This document shows, one piece after another, positions 45,157 through 55,179 of a stretch of DNA of 64,000 bases. Below the pieces are notes generated by a model. That model saw only the letters and a program-made list of their open reading frames with translations, ran no database searches and had not been told where the DNA came from. The stretch is from Butyrivibrio hungatei NK4A153. GTDB taxonomy: Bacteria; Bacillota; Clostridia; Lachnospirales; Lachnospiraceae. A program made the translations under genes and the position numbers. The first letter of the stretch is position 1. Every line of letters starts with the position of its first letter. The stretch covers positions 180,060 to 244,059 of the forward strand of contig NZ_KE384194.1 in assembly GCF_000424465.1 (NCBI RefSeq), given 5' to 3'.

Positions 45157-47214
45157 TTATGACAATTCTCCTTCTTCAATCATTTTATCAATTACATCCT
45201 TAACTACATCAACTGCCTCTTCTATCGGCATTCCTTCTATCTGGCATCCCGCAGAGCTCATATGGCCACCGCCGCCGAGTCTCTCCATAATGACCTGAAC
45301 ATTGACTTCGTCTATGGATCTGGCACTTACATACACTTTGTTCTGATAATCAGTGCATACAAAACTTGCTCTCACACCCTTGATGTTAAGGAGCTCATTT
45401 GCTGCCTGTGCGCCTACTATTGTAGGACTCTGTATATCATCGCTCTTCATAACAGAGATAGCATATCTGTCACGATATATCTCTGCCTGACTGACTGCAT
45501 CAGCCTTAGCCTTGTACTCATTTGCATCTTCACGGAACAGTTTTCTTACTCTTGTAACATCCGCTCCGTTTCTTCTAAGAAAAGCAGCAGCTTCAAATGT
45601 TCTGACACCCGTCTTGTTCATAAAGTTATTGGTATCTACCATCATTCCCGAATACAGGCTGTCAGCCTCTTCGTTGTGAATCTTGACGTTCTCTCCGATG
45701 TACTGAAGAATCTCGGAAACCATCTCACACGCAGATGATGCATAAGGCTCAACATATGAAAGCGTCGCATTCTCTATAACTTCTGTTCCCGCTCTGTGAT
45801 GATCGAGAACAACTATAGTCTTACAAAATCTCAAAAGTTCCGGACACTCTGTAATGCTCGGTTTATTAACATCAACAACTACCAAAACGGTATTGTTTCC
45901 GGCAATATCAATCGCCTGCTGATTGTTGATTATCATATCGTCTTCATAATCGGGATTACTCTTAAACAAGTCAACAAGTGGCTGCATTGATGCTGTCACG
46001 TCGTTCAAAACTATGTGACATTTCTTTTCCAGAGTTCTTGCAATCCTGTAAATACCGACAGATGCGCCAAAGCTGTCCACATCGCCCATTCTGTGTCCCA
46101 TTACGATAACGGTATCTTTTCCCGAAATAATCTCGCGAAGCGCGTGAGCTTTAACTCTCGCCTTAACTCGAGTACTCTTTTCAATGGTCTGGCTCTTTCC
46201 GCCGTAATAAGACGTGCTGTCCGCGCTCTTTACAACAGCCTGATCGCCACCTCGACCAAGAGCAAGGTCTATGGCATTGCGCGCAAACTCGTAGTTCTGC
46301 GCATATGAAAGACCGTCAAGGCCAAGTCCGATACTAAGTGTTACAGCCATCTCATTTCCGATATTTACTGTCTTAACGTCTTCAAGAATATCAAATCGTT
46401 GCTTGATAAGAGTCTCGCAGGACTTCTTAGGCATGACAACAAAATATTTGTCTTTTTCTATCTTTTTGGATATTCCATTGCTTGATGCAATGTATTTATT
46501 AATCTTTCTGTCTATGAGAGCGGTCAAAAGAGATCTTCTTACCTCTTCTACGCTGTTCAAAGCCTCTTCATAGTTATCTATGTAGATAAGTCCTGCTGCC
46601 AGCGACTGATTATCAACTTCCTGAATAGCGAGCCTGAGTGCCGTCTCATCATACAGATAAACGGCTATAAGGCTTCCCTCATAACTCTTGGAATCTATTA
46701 TGTCACTGTTTACCGCCATCTCATGAAGAGATATTCTCTTAAACTTGATAGTGAAGTTGCTGCTCTCATAGTCTACCTTATAAGATACTTCCTCATTATC
46801 AACCGGAAACTTATCCGCCGAAACCCCCGGAAAAATGGAAAAGATAGTTTTCTTATAAAGTCCCTTCTCCATATGAACCGCTTTTTCAAATGCTGTATTT
46901 GCCCAAACAACCTTACCCGAATCATCAAGAATGGCATGCGCAAGATCAAGGTCTTTTAATAACCTTTTCTGAATCTGTCCATACTGTGTCGCAAAGCTGA
47001 TAAGCTCATTCATTATGATGGGTTTGTTGTAGAAATTAAGGTACATGACCGAAACAAAATAAAATCCTGTAAATATCAAAAGAATCAGACCCGCAGAGTC
47101 GTCCACAATAAATACCGCAATATTTACAAAAAGCAACAGTACTCCCAAGTATGCCAATACTTTGAGATATGTCACTAATTTTCCTTTTAGTTTAATTCTG
47201 TTTTTAGTAGCCAT
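45157..47214 (-). CDS. gdpP: GdpP/YybT-type cyclic-di-AMP phosphodiesterase
   Basis: A 685-aa membrane enzyme that hydrolyses c-di-AMP. Two TM helices (about residues 15-35 and 38-57) precede a degenerate PAS domain (DDSGKVVWANTAFEKAV, about 90-130), a degenerate GGDEF domain (about 170-310) and the DHH-DHHA1 phosphodiesterase (MGHRMGDVDSFGASVG, VVLDHHRAG, GGGGHMSSAG). The frame runs to a TTG at 47253, but AGAGGA lies inside the extension, so ATG 47214 is the start. A TATAAT -10 overlaps the xfp terminator just upstream. Confidence 0.95.
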   Translation of the reverse strand: MATKNRIKLKGKLVTYLKVLAYLGVLLLFVNIAVFIVDDSAGLILLIFTGFYFVSVMYLNFYNKPIIMNELISFATQYGQIQKRLLKDLDLAHAILDDSGKVVWANTAFEKAVHMEKGLYKKTIFSIFPGVSADKFPVDNEEVSYKVDYESSNFTIKFKRISLHEMAVNSDIIDSKSYEGSLIAVYLYDETALRLAIQEVDNQSLAAGLIYIDNYEEALNSVEEVRRSLLTALIDRKINKYIASSNGISKKIEKDKYFVVMPKKSCETLIKQRFDILEDVKTVNIGNEMAVTLSIGLGLDGLSYAQNYEFARNAIDLALGRGGDQAVVKSADSTSYYGGKSQTIEKSTRVKARVKAHALREIISGKDTVIVMGHRMGDVDSFGASVGIYRIARTLEKKCHIVLNDVTASMQPLVDLFKSNPDYEDDMIINNQQAIDIAGNNTVLVVVDVNKPSITECPELLRFCKTIVVLDHHRAGTEVIENATLSYVEPYASSACEMVSEILQYIGENVKIHNEEADSLYSGMMVDTNNFMNKTGVRTFEAAAFLRRNGADVTRVRKLFREDANEYKAKADAVSQAEIYRDRYAISVMKSDDIQSPTIVGAQAANELLNIKGVRASFVCTDYQNKVYVSARSIDEVNVQVIMERLGGGGHMSSAGCQIEGMPIEEAVDVVKDVIDKMIEEGELS

Positions 47215-47261
47215 ATTATTAGGTCCTCTTCTGCAATTCTTTGGACATTCCAATCTTTATT

Positions 47262-47302
47262 ATAACATAAAAGGCATCTGCGACAATACGTCGCAGATGC
47301 CT
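47262..47302 (-). terminator. Strong terminator of the phosphoketolase gene
   Basis: Perfect 13-bp stem 47302-47290/47284-47272 (minus strand) followed by TTTTATGTT. The T-tract also contains the probable -10 (TATAAT) of gdpP. Confidence 0.9.
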
Positions 47303-47339
47303 CCATTATCATTTGAAATACACAGAAGAATGTGATTGA

Positions 47340-49706
47340 TTACTTCACACCTGTCCACTTCCACTCAGCAACTTCAGGCATATCTACGCCGATGTCGTGA
47401 ATGTATGTCTTATGCTCAACGAGCTTATCTCTCATCTTCTGGATGAGGAATGCGCCCTTGTTGCCGAACTGAGGCATGTTGTTAAGCATAGCGATTACAA
47501 GGTCGAAACGGTCAATCTTGTTCTGAACTCTCATGTCGAAAGGAGTTGTGATTGTTCCTTCTTCATGATATCCGTAAACGTGGATGTTTCTGTTTGTTCT
47601 TGTATATGTAAGCTCATGGATAAGAGTCGGATATCCATGGAATGCAAATACAATAGGCTTATCCTTTGTAAAGATTGTATCGTACTCTACGTCTGAAAGT
47701 CCGTGAGGATGCTTGTTCTTAGGCTCCATCTTCATAAGGTCAACAACGTTTACGAAACGAACCTTAACTTCAGGCATCTCTCTGTGGAGAATATCAACTG
47801 CAGCAAGAGCCTCAAGTGTAGGTGTATCACCGCAGCATGCAAGTACGATATCAGGCTCTTCTCCTGTATCTGTTGAAGCCCAATCCCAAATGCCGATACC
47901 CTGTGTGCAGTGCTTAACAGCCTGCTCCATTGTAAGCCACTGTGGTCTGGGATGCTTACTTGCTACAATAGCATTTACGTAGTTCTTGCTCTTCAAGCAG
48001 TGATCCATTGTTGAGAGCAAGCAGTTAGCATCGGGTGGAAGGTAAAGTCTTACAACGTCTGCCTTCTTATTTGAGATATGGTCAAGGAATCCGGGATCCT
48101 GGTGTGTGAATCCGTTGTGATCCTGCTGCCATACGTTTGATGTAAGAAGGAGGTTAAGAGATGCAATAGGCTGTCTCCATGAAAGACCGTTGCAAACCTT
48201 AAGCCACTTAGCATGCTGAGCTGCCATTGAATCTATAATACGGATGAATGCTTCGTAACTAGCGAAGAATCCGTGTCTACCTGTAAGAAGGTATCCCTCG
48301 AGCCATCCTTCACACATATGCTCTGAAAGCATTGAATCCATTACACGTCCGTCTGATGCAAGGAACTGGTCTGTATCGTTGTCGATAGGGTTGTTCCAAT
48401 CACGGTTAGTAACTTCGAATACCTTGTTAAGACGGTTAGACATTGTCTCGTCAGGTCCAAAGATACGGAAGTTCTTGTGCTCATCGTTAAGCTTGAATAC
48501 GTCTCTGATATATCCGCCAAGCTCAATCATATCCTGCTTCTCAACAGTGCCGGGAGCGGGAACATCGATAGCGTAATCACGGAAATCAGGAAGTCTGAGG
48601 TCGTGAAGAAGCTTACCACCGTTAGCATGAGGGTTAGCACCGATACGTCTGTCTCCCTTAGGAGCGAGCTCCTCGAGTTCAGGAATAAGACGTCCATTCT
48701 CATCAAAGAGTTCCTCTGCATGGTAGCTCTCGAGCCATTCCTTGAGGATATCAAGGTGCTCAGGCTTATCCATCATTACAGGTACCTGGTGTGCCTGGAA
48801 AGATCCCTCGATCTTGTTTCCGTCTACGAACTTAGGTCCTGTCCATCCCTTAGGAGTACGAAGAACGATCATAGGCCATACAGGTCTTGTTGTATCACCT
48901 GTTGTTCTTGCATTCTTCTGAATAGCCTTGATCTCATCCATAACAACATCAAGAGTCTCAGCCATCTTACGATGCATTTCCTTAGGATCTGTTCCTTCAA
49001 CGAAGTAAGGCTTCCAGCCGTTACCCTTGAAGAATGCCTCAAGTTCCTCGTGTGAAAGGCGAGAAAGAATTGTAGGATTAGAAATCTTAAATCCGTTAAG
49101 ATGAAGGATAGGAAGAACTGCTCCATCAGAAACGGGGTTAAGGAATTTGTTTGACTGCCATGATGTAGCAAGAGGTCCTGTCTCTGCTTCACCGTCACCA
49201 ACTACACATGCAGCGATAAGATCAGGGTTATCAAATACTGCACCAAAAGCGTGTGCGATAGAATAACCAAGCTCACCACCCTCATGGATAGAACCGGGAG
49301 TCTCAGGAGCAACGTGGCTTGAGATACCGCCGGGGAATGAGAACTGCTTGCAAAGTTTCTGTAAGCCATCCATATCACGGCTTACGTTAGGATATACTTC
49401 ACTGTATGATCCCTCAAGGTATGTATTGGCTACGAAGAAGTTTCCGCCGTGACCGGGACCTGAAATAAGGATCATATCCTGATCATATTTGTTGATTACT
49501 CTGTTAAGGTGAACATAGATAAAGTTCTGTCCGGGTACTGTTCCCCAGTGACCTACGATTTTCTTTTTGATATGCTCCTTCTTAAGTGGTTCACGAAGAA
49601 GCGGGTTCTCAAGAAGATACAACTGTGCTGCTGCGAGATAATTAGTTGCACGCCAGTAGGCGTCCATTTTTCCTAAATACTCATCAGTAATTTCCATGTG
49701 ATTCAT
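47340..49706 (-). CDS. xfp: Xylulose-5-phosphate/fructose-6-phosphate phosphoketolase
   Basis: A 788-aa TPP enzyme that splits xylulose-5-P or fructose-6-P to acetyl-phosphate plus G3P or erythrose-4-P. Landmarks: [15 protein letters not shown] and [20 protein letters not shown] at the N-terminus, [11 protein letters not shown], the TPP motif [19 protein letters not shown], and [31 protein letters not shown] lies upstream. Monocistronic with a structured leader and a strong terminator. It gives a phosphoketolase shunt for pentoses beside PFOR, so acetyl-phosphate can be made without pyruvate. Confidence 0.97.
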   Translation of the reverse strand: MNHMEITDEYLGKMDAYWRATNYLAAAQLYLLENPLLREPLKKEHIKKKIVGHWGTVPGQNFIYVHLNRVINKYDQDMILISGPGHGGNFFVANTYLEGSYSEVYPNVSRDMDGLQKLCKQFSFPGGISSHVAPETPGSIHEGGELGYSIAHAFGAVFDNPDLIAACVVGDGEAETGPLATSWQSNKFLNPVSDGAVLPILHLNGFKISNPTILSRLSHEELEAFFKGNGWKPYFVEGTDPKEMHRKMAETLDVVMDEIKAIQKNARTTGDTTRPVWPMIVLRTPKGWTGPKFVDGNKIEGSFQAHQVPVMMDKPEHLDILKEWLESYHAEELFDENGRLIPELEELAPKGDRRIGANPHANGGKLLHDLRLPDFRDYAIDVPAPGTVEKQDMIELGGYIRDVFKLNDEHKNFRIFGPDETMSNRLNKVFEVTNRDWNNPIDNDTDQFLASDGRVMDSMLSEHMCEGWLEGYLLTGRHGFFASYEAFIRIIDSMAAQHAKWLKVCNGLSWRQPIASLNLLLTSNVWQQDHNGFTHQDPGFLDHISNKKADVVRLYLPPDANCLLSTMDHCLKSKNYVNAIVASKHPRPQWLTMEQAVKHCTQGIGIWDWASTDTGEEPDIVLACCGDTPTLEALAAVDILHREMPEVKVRFVNVVDLMKMEPKNKHPHGLSDVEYDTIFTKDKPIVFAFHGYPTLIHELTYTRTNRNIHVYGYHEEGTITTPFDMRVQNKIDRFDLVIAMLNNMPQFGNKGAFLIQKMRDKLVEHKTYIHDIGVDMPEVAEWKWTGVK

Positions 49707-49739
49707 ATTATTCCTCTCCCTTTATTATTAATTACATAC

Positions 49740-49881
49740 CGACATGATATATTGCCGATACAAAGTGCCATACCCAACCTTCTGTATATCTTTTATAAAA
49801 TCTCATGTCGTTGGTATTTCTATTGTAAGATAAGCTATTTGAAGAACATTTACTATATTATTATTGCTAAATCTTTATCAA
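49740..49881 (-). promoter_or_regulatory. Candidate xfp promoter and leader inverted repeat
   Basis: TTGATA (49881-49876), 18-nt spacer, TATAGT (49857-49852) on the minus strand. Downstream, CGACATGA (49810-49803 read on minus) pairs with TCATGTCG (49747-49740), enclosing 55 nt, in an untranslated leader of about 140 nt. The rest of 49707-50063 shows no gene. Confidence 0.4.
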
Positions 49882-50063
49882 TTATTGCTATTGTGAAAAA
49901 AATATCGCATTACCGTTCCTTGTAACCCGCATGGTTATGCATTCCGTTAATAAAATAGCAATCGTGAAATCGCAAATAATGCTCCCGCTATATATAACCC
50001 TGTAACGAATTCGCCTTATTTTATCACACTTTCGGGAGTTTTTTCGTTATTTTATAGATATTT

Positions 50064-50100
50064 AATAAACGTGATTGCGCAAATCGCAACCACGTTTATT
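50064..50100. terminator. Perfect hairpin after the 61-aa gene, probable terminator
   Basis: AATAAACGTG (50064-50073)/CACGTTTATT (50091-50100), extended inward by TTGCG/CGCAA after one mismatch. AT-rich ends on both sides; it ends the minus-strand M48-small-protein transcript. Confidence 0.65.
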
Positions 50101-50126
50101 TTCAACACTTCTATATTTTCGATTAT

Positions 50127-50312
50127 TTAGATATCATCAGAATCATCTGTCAAAAACAACATTCCCAAAAGCCAGTCATCATCCTTCTCTCTTTGAAGCT
50201 GTTTCTGCTTACGATCGAACTCTTTGCGTTCGCTCTTACTCATGTTACCCACAAGATCTTTGTACTGTTTGTCCGTAATCCGCACGTCCTTATCTTTCTT
50301 TCCAAAAAACAT
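50127..50312 (-). CDS. Small hypothetical soluble protein (61 aa)
   Basis: It starts MFFGKKDKDVRITDKQYKDL and continues with a very charged helical part (NMSKSERKEFDRKQKQLQRE) and an acidic end TDDSDDI. There are no TM segments or known domain. The frame extends to a GTG at 50339, but AAAGGA within it favours this ATG (11 nt spacing); ATG 50324 has no spacing. It follows the M48 peptidase gene by 61 nt on the same strand. Confidence 0.55.
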   Translation of the reverse strand: MFFGKKDKDVRITDKQYKDLVGNMSKSERKEFDRKQKQLQREKDDDWLLGMLFLTDDSDDI

Positions 50313-50373
50313 AACCGTCACCATCCTTTCCCCGATCACACAATGGTATACGTCAACAAAAAACCTTAATTAT

Positions 50374-51600
50374 TCAGCCCCCGCTTTGAACGCCCTCAAT
50401 CGCTGTAATTCTCTGCGACAGCGTTGGATGCGAATAATCCAGCACAACCTTTACAGGATGTGGATTGATATCCGACAATGCCTCTTTATGAAGCCTCTTA
50501 AGCGAGGAAACAAGGTCATGTCCATAACCTTCTTTTGCCGCAAAAGCATCCGCCTGATACTCATGCCTTCTCGAAAGATAGTTGGATATTATATTGAGTC
50601 CGTTTGAAACAGGCCAGGTTATAAATGTTACCAATATCTCTGCGAAGAAATAATTGATTCCGTCAAAACCAAACGCTGTATAAAAACCGGGAATATTTAG
50701 CACAATCCACAATGCTATAAATACCAGCAGTATTCTTACCATAGAAAACGGAAGTGACTTAACGGTATGCTTATATTTTGCATGCGCAAATTCATGTGCA
50801 AATACGGCAACAATCTCATCATCGGTAAAATTATTGACAAGATTGTCATCCAAAGATATGGTCTTTAATTTTCCAAATCCTGCACAGAAAGCATTCGAAG
50901 TCGTAGTTCTTCTGCTTGCATCCCTCACTACGATTTTCCTGACGCGCATTCCATATTTCTCGCAAAGTGTCAGGAGCTTACTCTTTAATTCTCCATCCTC
51001 CAACGGAGTAAATTTGTTATAAATTCTCATAAGCGGAACTATTATCAAATTCAGAATAAGCATAATAACCATCATTGCAACAGTGCCGACCAAAATTGCC
51101 ATATTGCCAAAGGCCTCAAATATAAACATTGTGAGCGCTATGATAAGGAATGACATTATACCTCCAACGAGGATATTCTTTATCATATCAACAAAAAATG
51201 TCTTCTTCGTAGACTTATTAAGGCCGTACTTCTCTTCTATAACGAAAGTATCATAATACTTAAAAGGCACATCAATTAATTCAGACAATGCCGTAAGCAC
51301 GAATATAAAGATCAAATACTGTACATAGACATTGCAGTCTTCAAGTACCTTAAATCCCCATGCATATGCATTTGATATCAAAAGAATCGCCAAAAAGACT
51401 ATATCGGCTATATTCCATATGGTATATAGTTTTCCGCTCTCTGCCTTGTAGTTTTTCCAGTTCGCATACTCTTTTTCATCATAAACATCTCTTACATTCT
51501 CGGGAAGTTCTCCCTTCTGATGCTTATCATTAAGATATCTGATTACTGCGTCGAATCCCTTATTCAGGAAAAAAGAAATCAGAATTATTGTCTTAAGCAT
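50374..51600 (-). CDS. M48-family membrane zinc metallopeptidase (Ste24-like)
   Basis: A 408-aa protein with about six TM segments. An N-terminal Ste24-type domain (residues about 60-195) contains KYDTFVIEEKYGLNKSTKK. The catalytic HEFAHAKYKHTVK (HExxH) is near residue 270, and the third ligand region is RRHEYQADAFAAKEGYG. Ste24-like proteases cleave membrane proteins or peptides; the substrate is unknown here. RBS GGAGGAG. It lies 16 nt after the SGNH gene, so it belongs to the MBOAT-SGNH transcript. Confidence 0.9.
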   Translation of the reverse strand: MLKTIILISFFLNKGFDAVIRYLNDKHQKGELPENVRDVYDEKEYANWKNYKAESGKLYTIWNIADIVFLAILLISNAYAWGFKVLEDCNVYVQYLIFIFVLTALSELIDVPFKYYDTFVIEEKYGLNKSTKKTFFVDMIKNILVGGIMSFLIIALTMFIFEAFGNMAILVGTVAMMVIMLILNLIIVPLMRIYNKFTPLEDGELKSKLLTLCEKYGMRVRKIVVRDASRRTTTSNAFCAGFGKLKTISLDDNLVNNFTDDEIVAVFAHEFAHAKYKHTVKSLPFSMVRILLVFIALWIVLNIPGFYTAFGFDGINYFFAEILVTFITWPVSNGLNIISNYLSRRHEYQADAFAAKEGYGHDLVSSLKRLHKEALSDINPHPVKVVLDYSHPTLSQRITAIEGVQSGG

Positions 51601-51616
51601 TATTCACTCCTCCGGG

Positions 51617-52624
51617 TCAGGTATTCTCTTTAACATACTCTGCAATCTCTTCAAAATTTCTTTGCCACGACTCGTATCCCTTTTGGCCTCTTCTGTCCGG
51701 AATCTCGTAGCGCCTCTTAAGTTCCTCGCCAAGATAATGGGTAAACTTATATGCTCCCCAGTAATTTAAATGTGATTCATCATTAAAATCTTTTTCAAAA
51801 TCAAGTCCGATCTCACCGTAGTCATAATTTGTACTATTAAACTGCACTCCATAATACTCGGCAATCTCTTCTAATCTATTATATACTTTTTCATCCTCCG
51901 AAGAAGTAATATACGGAGTCACGACAAGAAATAGTTCGATATCATTTTCCAGCGTATATTCAATAATCTTGGTAAGGAATATCTCAGACTTAACGGTCAC
52001 GCCTACACTTGCCGTCTCATCAATGACCGGCTCTTCTTGCGGCTCTCGCTTAAGATATGGCGTAAACCCTTTAAAAGTCAGCATTTTCTTCCTTACAGTA
52101 AACGGATAAAGAAAATCCTCCGCTTTAAGTGTATCAACTCTTCCATGATATGTTATAAAATCAGGAAAGATCCTGCTAATCTTGCGAGATTCAACGCTGT
52201 CAATGATCATCCCCATTTTATTAAATGAAAATCTCATTCCGTTAAGATTCTGATTGAGCCAGGTATACTGATAATTGTCCTTAAATCTTGCCGGAGAATA
52301 CAGGTCAAGTACAACAACTTTCGGCTTCTGATACTTACAGAATTCTCTAAGATAATAATATGTACACCAAAGCGGCTGCTCGGCAGCACTGTAATCGTAC
52401 GACGCTATACCATACTCATTCCACAAAAGCCCCGTATCTATATCGCAGTGCACATGACTCGAGCCCATCATCACCACGTCAATTGTATTTCTGGGCTGAT
52501 AATATAACCCTCTTGCCTGATTTATCCCATGCTCCGATTTTATGCAAAACACGCCGTCCAGATACCACAAAGTAAAGACTGTCAGGCATATGAAAAAAAA
52601 CTGTAAAGCCCTCTTTTTTAACAT
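51617..52624 (-). CDS. SGNH-type O-acyltransferase partner (DltD/AlgJ-like)
   Basis: A 335-aa protein with an N-terminal TM/signal anchor (about residues 5-22). The SGNH fold shows MMGSSHVHCDI (Ser nucleophile), a block KVVVLDLYSP, and the terminal catalytic Asp/His in NDESHLNYWGAYKF. It acts outside the membrane and transfers acyl groups onto extracellular polysaccharide or teichoic acid together with the MBOAT protein. It starts 35 nt after the MBOAT stop. Confidence 0.85.
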   Translation of the reverse strand: MLKKRALQFFFICLTVFTLWYLDGVFCIKSEHGINQARGLYYQPRNTIDVVMMGSSHVHCDIDTGLLWNEYGIASYDYSAAEQPLWCTYYYLREFCKYQKPKVVVLDLYSPARFKDNYQYTWLNQNLNGMRFSFNKMGMIIDSVESRKISRIFPDFITYHGRVDTLKAEDFLYPFTVRKKMLTFKGFTPYLKREPQEEPVIDETASVGVTVKSEIFLTKIIEYTLENDIELFLVVTPYITSSEDEKVYNRLEEIAEYYGVQFNSTNYDYGEIGLDFEKDFNDESHLNYWGAYKFTHYLGEELKRRYEIPDRRGQKGYESWQRNFEEIAEYVKENT

Positions 52625-52659
52625 ATAATGCGTTACCCCACTTCAATACACAACAAAAC

Positions 52660-54084
52660 TCAAAAATTCATATACATAAAATTACTTGCGCTATAGCCCG
52701 GTCCGTAAAGGCCAAATACTATAATTGCAATTATTATAAGATAATATATAAGATACCTTACACCACAGGCATAATCCTGCAGCACAACGGGAAATGGCTT
52801 ATTTTTCTTATAGCTTATTACATCCATCAATATAACGATCAAAATGAACACCAATAAGAAATTTGTTCGAGCCGTCTCTTTACACAATTCATTGTACTGC
52901 GCGATAAAAGTAGTTCCCGCATTTCCCGCAGTAAACATGGCAATACAGTATTCAATGGCAGTCTTAAGGCCACTGGCTCCAAAAAATATCCACGCAAAAG
53001 AAACGCAGCAAAAGGTAATAATGCGCCCCTTAACTACTGATAAAATGCTTTTATCCTTGTCGCTATTCTTTTTCCTTCTGATCAAAACATCAATGACGGA
53101 ATATATACCGTGAAGCATTCCCCACACCAGGAAATTAAGCCCATTCCCGTGCCATATGCCACATAAAATAAAAACAATCGACACATTTATGCACTGTCTG
53201 AGCACTCCTCTCCTGTTTCCACCAAGCGGAATATAAACATAATCTCTAAGCCACATACTAAGAGATCTGTGCCACCTGCGCCAAAAATCTGAAATATTCA
53301 CAGCCAAATATGGTGCCGTAAAATTCTGAACGAGATTGATTCCAAAAATCCTTGATACTCCCACAGCTAACGCCGAATATCCCGCAAAGTCACAGTAGAT
53401 CTGCATGGTGTACGACAACGATCCGAGCATAAGCCATAAACTGCCACTGTCTCTGTAACCATTAAACAACTTAGTCACCAAAGCGCCCAGATTATCTGCG
53501 ACCACAAGTTTCAAAAAATATCCGTACAATATGTATCCAAAAGCCTCGGACATTCTTTGCTCATCCAGAAATCTGACACTTTTAAGCTCTTTTACCTGTG
53601 CCACGAAATCTTCTTCTCTTTCTATGGGTCCACTTACAAATTTAGGAAAAAAGCTCATATATAGCGCAAAGAACATGATATTCTTTTCCGCACGTATCTT
53701 ACCGTTGTAAATATCAACAATATATCCTATTGCCTGGAACGCATAGTAGGAAAAACCAATCGGAATGATCAAATTTGAAAATCTCGGAATTCTGGATGAA
53801 AACTTCAGAAAAGACAATGAAAAAACCAGAAGAAATAAGCACGCAAAAAGACAGGCACCTGCTACCCTGTTTCTATTCTTATCTTTAAAAAACTGAATCA
53901 GTAATCCAAAAGCGTAGACAATAGCAGTTGTCACCAAAAGCACAACTACAGCTCTTTCATTAAGATGATATATATACGAAATACTCGAAAGAAGCAGCAC
54001 AAGCGGTCTTGCTTCCTTTCGAACCATAAAAAAAACTGCTATCACAATACTCAAAAAGACAGCAGTGTACAACGAAAATGCCAC
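52660..54084 (-). CDS. MBOAT-family O-acyltransferase (AlgI/PatB/DltB-like)
   Basis: A 474-aa polytopic membrane protein with about ten TM helices. The MBOAT signature is present: IPIGFSYYAFQAIGYIVD, FFPKFVSGPIEREEDF, SDFWRRWHRSLSMWLRDYVY and the catalytic His in CGIWHGNGLNFLVWGMLHG. It moves acyl groups across the membrane to the SGNH partner. The frame reaches a TTG at 54102, but GGAGGA lies inside it, so I place the start at GTG 54084 (6 nt spacing). The target glycan is not encoded nearby. Confidence 0.9.
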   Translation of the reverse strand: MAFSLYTAVFLSIVIAVFFMVRKEARPLVLLLSSISYIYHLNERAVVVLLVTTAIVYAFGLLIQFFKDKNRNRVAGACLFACLFLLVFSLSFLKFSSRIPRFSNLIIPIGFSYYAFQAIGYIVDIYNGKIRAEKNIMFFALYMSFFPKFVSGPIEREEDFVAQVKELKSVRFLDEQRMSEAFGYILYGYFLKLVVADNLGALVTKLFNGYRDSGSLWLMLGSLSYTMQIYCDFAGYSALAVGVSRIFGINLVQNFTAPYLAVNISDFWRRWHRSLSMWLRDYVYIPLGGNRRGVLRQCINVSIVFILCGIWHGNGLNFLVWGMLHGIYSVIDVLIRRKKNSDKDKSILSVVKGRIITFCCVSFAWIFFGASGLKTAIEYCIAMFTAGNAGTTFIAQYNELCKETARTNFLLVFILIVILMDVISYKKNKPFPVVLQDYACGVRYLIYYLIIIAIIVFGLYGPGYSASNFMYMNF

Positions 54085-54164
54085 AAACAATCCTCCAAAC
54101 AACTAACTTGTGTTTTTTATTCTACCATTTATCGAATATGCTGTCATCCATGCACTTTTTCACG

Positions 54165-54198
54165 AAAAAAGGCTCCCGTTATCGCAAAAACGGAAGCC
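54165..54198 (-). terminator. Intrinsic terminator upstream of the MBOAT gene
   Basis: Minus-strand stem 54198-54189/54180-54171 (GGCTtCCGTT/AACGGgAGCC) followed by six T. It insulates the MBOAT operon from 54324-55353 transcription. 54199-54297 shows nothing else. Confidence 0.75.
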
Positions 54199-54297
54199 CA
54201 TATTACATCTAATGCTATATTTTCATTAATCTAGCGGTTCTTCTGTATCATTTTAAAAAAATAACAATCTCTTTTTCATAGACCATTTTTGTTCCAA

Positions 54298-54325
54298 AGA
54301 AAAAGAGGCGGTCAGTAACCACCTC
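54298..54325 (-). terminator. Intrinsic terminator overlapping the stop codon of the 161-aa gene
   Basis: GAGGTGGT (54325-54318)/ACCGCCTC (54312-54305) with one wobble pair, then TTTTTCTTT. Two terminators in a row end this transcript. Confidence 0.75.
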
Positions 54326-54809
54326 ATAGTTTCTTATATTCATCATATATTTTAACCGAAAGTATAATATCAACAATGTAAATCGCATTTCCAACCAAAT
54401 ATCTTAACGCTCTCATTCCCGACATACGTCTTAGCATAATAAGTTTCAGCGTACAAAGTTCTTCAGGTATCAATGTACTCAGGAATACTCCCAAATCTAT
54501 CAATACAAAAACCGGCAAAAATAACACTCCGATTCCAAAAAAGAATGTTCCAAAGAAAACAAACAAAGCCGAGAACACGAAAAACATTACAAAATACGGT
54601 ATCTGTATAAACTTGTTTATCATAGTGATCTGCGCCAGTTTTTTCTTATCCTTGCATGTAATGCCGATAACAATAGTAACTATCAGCTGCGCCAGGAAAA
54701 TACATAAACATGTCAAAAATGTACTTTTCAATTCTTCACTTGGTCGAAAAAAAACCGCAAGAGCATACAAATACGGTGATATCCCGTTAATATACAAAAG
54801 TTTTTCCAT
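54324..54809 (-). CDS. Hypothetical membrane protein (161 aa)
   Basis: Not recognised. About four hydrophobic segments near residues 8-20, 30-50, 70-90 and 95-115 (FVFSALFVFFGTFFFGIGVL). A Leu/Arg-rich cytosolic stretch (CTLKLIMLRRMSGMRALRYL) and a short final TM-like helix follow. It starts 3 nt after the stop of the 71-aa gene and has no RBS of its own, so it depends on translational coupling. Confidence 0.55.
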   Translation of the reverse strand: MEKLLYINGISPYLYALAVFFRPSEELKSTFLTCLCIFLAQLIVTIVIGITCKDKKKLAQITMINKFIQIPYFVMFFVFSALFVFFGTFFFGIGVLFLPVFVLIDLGVFLSTLIPEELCTLKLIMLRRMSGMRALRYLVGNAIYIVDIILSVKIYDEYKKL

Positions 54810-54812
54810 ATT

Positions 54813-55028
54813 TTACGTCAGTCTCATAAACAAGTTTACAACTCCAACCACAAGCAGTATCGGGAAAGCAATGGAAAGAAGTCCGCCAACTACCAGTCCT
54901 ACCAAAATAAGCGGCAAGAATACCAAAAATGTTACGACCTTGAAGATTCCCCAAGTTGCTTTAAAAGCAAATCCGATCATCCTTCCGAAGATCATAAAGA
55001 ATAATATAATAAAAAGCAGTGACAACAT
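54813..55028 (-). CDS. Small hydrophobic protein (71 aa)
   Basis: Almost wholly hydrophobic, with about three TM segments (MLSLLFIILFFMIFGRMIG, VVTFLVFLPLILVGLVVGG, LSIAFPILLVVGVVNLF). The longest frame starts ten residues earlier, but GGTGG lies 5 nt before the ATG at 55028, which I take as the start. The order with the 161-aa membrane protein suggests a small membrane complex; function unknown. Confidence 0.55.
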   Translation of the reverse strand: MLSLLFIILFFMIFGRMIGFAFKATWGIFKVVTFLVFLPLILVGLVVGGLLSIAFPILLVVGVVNLFMRLT

Positions 55029-55179
55029 ATTTTCCACCATCCTTTCAAACATAAGCAATTGTCATCTAATGCTTGCTGATAAATATATTATATGCTGCCC
55101 TTCTATTAAAATATATATTCATTGTGGCGAAAAATACATTCCTATTTCTCTTTTTTTGCAAATTAAAAGCAACTTATCC

